DNA of 64,000 nt from Mesorhizobium sp. 1M-11. Its GTDB lineage: Bacteria > Pseudomonadota > Alphaproteobacteria > Rhizobiales > Rhizobiaceae. A program made the translations under genes and the position numbers. The stretch spans positions 62,001 to 126,000 of the forward strand of contig NZ_LJSD01000057.1 of assembly GCF_001303895.1 (NCBI RefSeq), in the 5' to 3' direction. The notes below the pieces were generated by a model, which saw only the letters and a list, made by a program, of their open reading frames with translations, was not told where the DNA came from and searched no databases. This document shows positions 62,801 to 64,000 of this stretch, piece after piece; the stretch's first letter is position 1, and every line of letters begins with the position of its first letter.

Positions 62801-62973
62801 TGATCACCTCGACGCTGCTGTCGCTGGTGTTCGTGCCGGTGATGTTCACCGTCATGGACGACCTGAACGGATGGCTGGCACGCAGGCTGCGGCCGCTGAC
62901 CTCAGTCACCGACGCCGATCGCGCCGCCGGGGAACTGCTTGCCGCAAAGCAGGCCGAGATGCCGAACCCCTAA
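59878..62973 (+). CDS. RND efflux pump, inner-membrane permease
   Basis: 1031 residues. N-terminal helix SNISAWAIRKPVPTIVLFIV, then a large periplasmic porter region, with about 12 membrane helices in total. Proton-relay Asp pair D402-D403 sits in LVIGILVDDAIVEIENIE, and LMLMGIVGKNSILLVDYAIE is the TM10-11 motif. It is of the HAE1/AcrB type with a shorter porter. It drives export of hydrophobic compounds together with the adaptor; no outer-membrane channel gene is adjacent. Under the divergent TetR repressor. Confidence 0.95.
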   Translation: MHTSNISAWAIRKPVPTIVLFIVLTFAGLAAFMRLPINANPNVTFPIVTVTVTQSSAAPAELETQVTRRVEGAASGLAGVNHIKSTITTGSSTTEVEFKIGTDPDRATNDVREAIQQIRSDLPQSIQEPVIARVDVDGSAILYYTVRAPRMTPVELSWFVDDTINRELLAVSGVQKVQRLGGVAREIRVSLDPDKMLALGVTADQVNSALRDINANIPGGRGTIGGREQSIRALGSVKTVEELAQLSVPLPDKRWVKLADIATVTDSSAEPRFFARQDGESTVGFSVSRGKGYSDTTVADATRARIAEIQARSPDIEIKELISTVQYTMESYDAASTALVEGAVLTVIVVFLFLRNWRATMISALAMPLSILPTFAAMDLLGFTLNSISLLALTLVIGILVDDAIVEIENIERHIHMGKRPYIASIEAADAIGLAVVATTLTIVAIFAPVSFIGGAVGQYFKQFGLTVAIAVLFSLLVARLLTPLMAAYLMQPAKHIDHDAKPSRISTGYTALLAWTLDHRKTALAIVAVIFAGSVALLTMLPTGFLPTSDGNLSQVKVTLPPGTRLNETESVTDGIVKQLLARPEVETVLVTSENVNQANFLIRLTPRSERNEDRKGFEAAVRSIFATTPDIQFTFLSDGGGKEVAINLVGEDTQVLSDAARKLEMEMRGLPQLANVLSSEPPLAPELVVKPRPDEAARLGVSSMALGTVARIATLGEIDSASAQFNLGNRQVPIRVLLDSSARADLEALRKLRVGTSGGKMVPLTSVADISFGAEEGQIERLDRKRQVAIEANLDNNATLGTAMAAIMELPAYKQLPAGVSLKEYGDTESMAEMFRNFALAVLAGVLMVIAVLVLLFKDFLQPVTILIALSLGGAALALLIAGSALDLSSVIGILMLMGIVGKNSILLVDYAIEARRGGLDRRAALMKAGTTRARPIIMTTIAMVAGMAPAAIGVGADAGFRAPMAIAVIGGLITSTLLSLVFVPVMFTVMDDLNGWLARRLRPLTSVTDADRAAGELLAAKQAEMPNP

Positions 62974-63083
62974 GCCCCCTGCCGGGTTTGGCCGGGGTGC
63001 GGGGGGGTAATCGCCTCCCCTGCGCCCCTTTTTGGTTTGCGCACTCTATCTAAAGGCAGCGAAGAGCTGCGATAACCAGGAGA

Positions 63084-63908
63084 TCATAGCTTGCCATAGG
63101 CTGTTTTCGCATTGGCAATCAGAGCCGCGATCTCGGGATCTGGCTTTGATGGATCAAAGAACTGATCGCGGATCGGCGGACCGTTGATCTCTCGCCACCT
63201 GTTCAGATCATCACGCAGCCGCCATTGCGGGCCCTGCAGCGAATATCCGCTCGAAGCACTCGGCATGAAGTCAACGATAACTACCTCGCGCAGATCAACG
63301 AAACGGAGACCAACAATATCGGCCTTTTCACATTCGGTCCGCACCCCGTCATCGACCAAGAAGCCAAACGGGATAACATCTGTTGCCTCGAACCAGCGTG
63401 GCAGTTTCGGCTGGAGGACAATGCTCTGCGCACAGGCGACTACTGTCCGACCCCGTAGCGTCTGGATCCGATTCGGACCTGCCAATTCCGGGTGGATCGC
63501 TCCGCCGATATCCATGCAAGACAGGTCACAGGCCGGTCGCCGGTCGCGGATCTGGCAGAAACTCATTTTCCGCGTCGAATTCGACTGCCCGTCTTCATGC
63601 ACCATCTCGACGGGATGAACGCGAAGCCCGCTCGGAATATGATGCTCAAGAAGCCCGATCAATCTCTCTGAGGCGAGGAAGCCATCATAGATCGGATAGA
63701 AATCGAGATCGATCCGCCTCTCGCGTGAGGTGTACCACAGCGGGCCGTCAAAGACGTAGCGAAACTCAGCTTCGCTCCAATGGTTGTCGCGGGGCTCGCC
63801 ATCGAGATCGGTGTAGCGACGAAGCTGCACAGGGGCGAGACGCCCCCTCAGAAACGGCGGAACGCGACGGTCATGATCCGCGCTGTAGGTCAGGATGTGA
63901 TAAAACAC
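63084..63908 (-). CDS. Hypothetical protein, possible immunity protein (DUF1629/Imm43-like)
   Basis: 274 residues, soluble, with no signal peptide. The stretch IDLDFYPIYDGFLASERLIG, followed by a short helix and RVHPVEMVHEDG, resembles DUF1629/Imm43 proteins, many of which neutralise polymorphic toxins; that call is by pattern only. Another block is VTACAQ-like VVACAQSIVLQPKLPRWFEA. It starts 33 bp after the stop of a gene that enters from the right edge, on the same strand, which is the usual order of toxin then immunity. Confidence 0.5.
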   Translation of the reverse strand: MFYHILTYSADHDRRVPPFLRGRLAPVQLRRYTDLDGEPRDNHWSEAEFRYVFDGPLWYTSRERRIDLDFYPIYDGFLASERLIGLLEHHIPSGLRVHPVEMVHEDGQSNSTRKMSFCQIRDRRPACDLSCMDIGGAIHPELAGPNRIQTLRGRTVVACAQSIVLQPKLPRWFEATDVIPFGFLVDDGVRTECEKADIVGLRFVDLREVVIVDFMPSASSGYSLQGPQWRLRDDLNRWREINGPPIRDQFFDPSKPDPEIAALIANAKTAYGKL

Positions 63909-63941
63909 CAGCGTCCATCCACGCTCGCGATGCCGGGGTGG

Positions 63942-64000
63942 TCAGTATCCCTGCGCTTCTCCTGCAACCGCGCGGCTGTCGATGGCGCCGTTGTAGCGTG
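63942..64000 (-). CDS. C-terminal end of a gene leaving the window
   Basis: On the reverse strand the frame reads RYNGAIDSRAVAGEAQGY and stops with TGA at 63942-63944. Only 18 residues are visible, so identity is unknown. The next gene on the strand begins 33 bp later. Its end could be a toxin C-terminus, but 18 residues cannot show that. Confidence 0.4.
   Translation of the reverse strand, partial: RYNGAIDSRAVAGEAQGY

Noticed and set aside
1..64000. CRISPR arrays, rRNA, transposases and plasmid or phage origins
   Set aside because: No regularly spaced repeats, no rRNA signature and no transposase motif were seen; the only mobile-element gene is the integrase.

Overview
The window looks like chromosome of a rhizobial alphaproteobacterium, most likely Mesorhizobium or a close Phyllobacteriaceae relative. 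The evidence is the high GC content, a ribosomal protein S21 with an Ala/Pro-rich tail, DUF992 and DUF680-like secreted proteins, a TIGR02281-type retropepsin, a five-gene sarcosine oxidase operon, many SDR, TetR and ABC genes, and a dispersed ~100-bp palindromic repeat of a kind I associate with Mesorhizobium intergenic regions. No database search was possible; family names rest on motifs, length and context.

Layout. (1) 1-6.8 kb: iron-containing alcohol dehydrogenase (cut by the window edge), aldehyde dehydrogenase, glutamine synthetase-like ligase, APC permease and N-formylglutamate amidohydrolase-like enzyme, with a divergent RpiR regulator. This looks like uptake and oxidation of an amine or amino acid through a gamma-glutamylated or N-acyl-glutamate intermediate. 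(2) 6.8-10.2 kb: four overlapping genes (GT87-like, GT2, YdjC/HpnK deacetylase, GtrA), a small polyprenyl-linked surface glycosylation operon. (3) 10.3-18.5 kb: an acyl-CoA catabolic locus of two MDR reductases, acyl-CoA dehydrogenase and TetR, divergent from SDR, MaoC hydratase, APH-like kinase, SDR and a second TetR. A clean palindrome lies between the two arms. (4) 18.8-25.9 kb: small secreted protein, small acidic protein, sarcosine oxidase soxB-orf-soxD-soxA-soxG, and an SDR. (5) 26-30 kb: rpsU, a TPR lipoprotein, a DUF992 protein and an MFS transporter. (6) 30-45 kb: coaBC-ubiB-ubiE, then nucleoside salvage: add, upp, and one overlapping operon of nucleoside ABC transporter (ATPase and two permeases) with cdd, purine nucleoside phosphorylase and deoA. 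The BMP-type binding protein lies 1.7 kb away behind slyX, an orphan anti-sigma-like gene and a GNAT gene.

(7) 46.6-51 kb is the accessory part: tRNA-Ser(GGA) with a tyrosine integrase just downstream, a hypothetical gene, an AT-rich gap, a 23-bp copy of a tRNA 3' end (probably tRNA-Phe), an AraC regulator and a frameshifted cupin gene. (8) 50.4-54.6 kb: LacI regulator, MHS-type transporter and gamma-glutamyltransferase, with a 25-bp operator. (9) 54.7-58.4 kb: exported alpha/beta hydrolase, lipoprotein, MFS exporter, TetR. (10) 58.5-63 kb: RND efflux pair under two TetR-type operator sites; a dispersed repeat sits in frame inside the adaptor's signal peptide region. (11) 63-64 kb: a possible immunity gene just downstream of the C-terminal end of a gene that leaves the window.

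The most unusual observations are the in-frame repeat insertion in the efflux adaptor, the orphan tRNA 3' end that marks a broken or composite island, the extra gene in the sox operon, and the possible toxin/immunity pair at the right edge. No CRISPR array, rRNA or transposase gene was seen.
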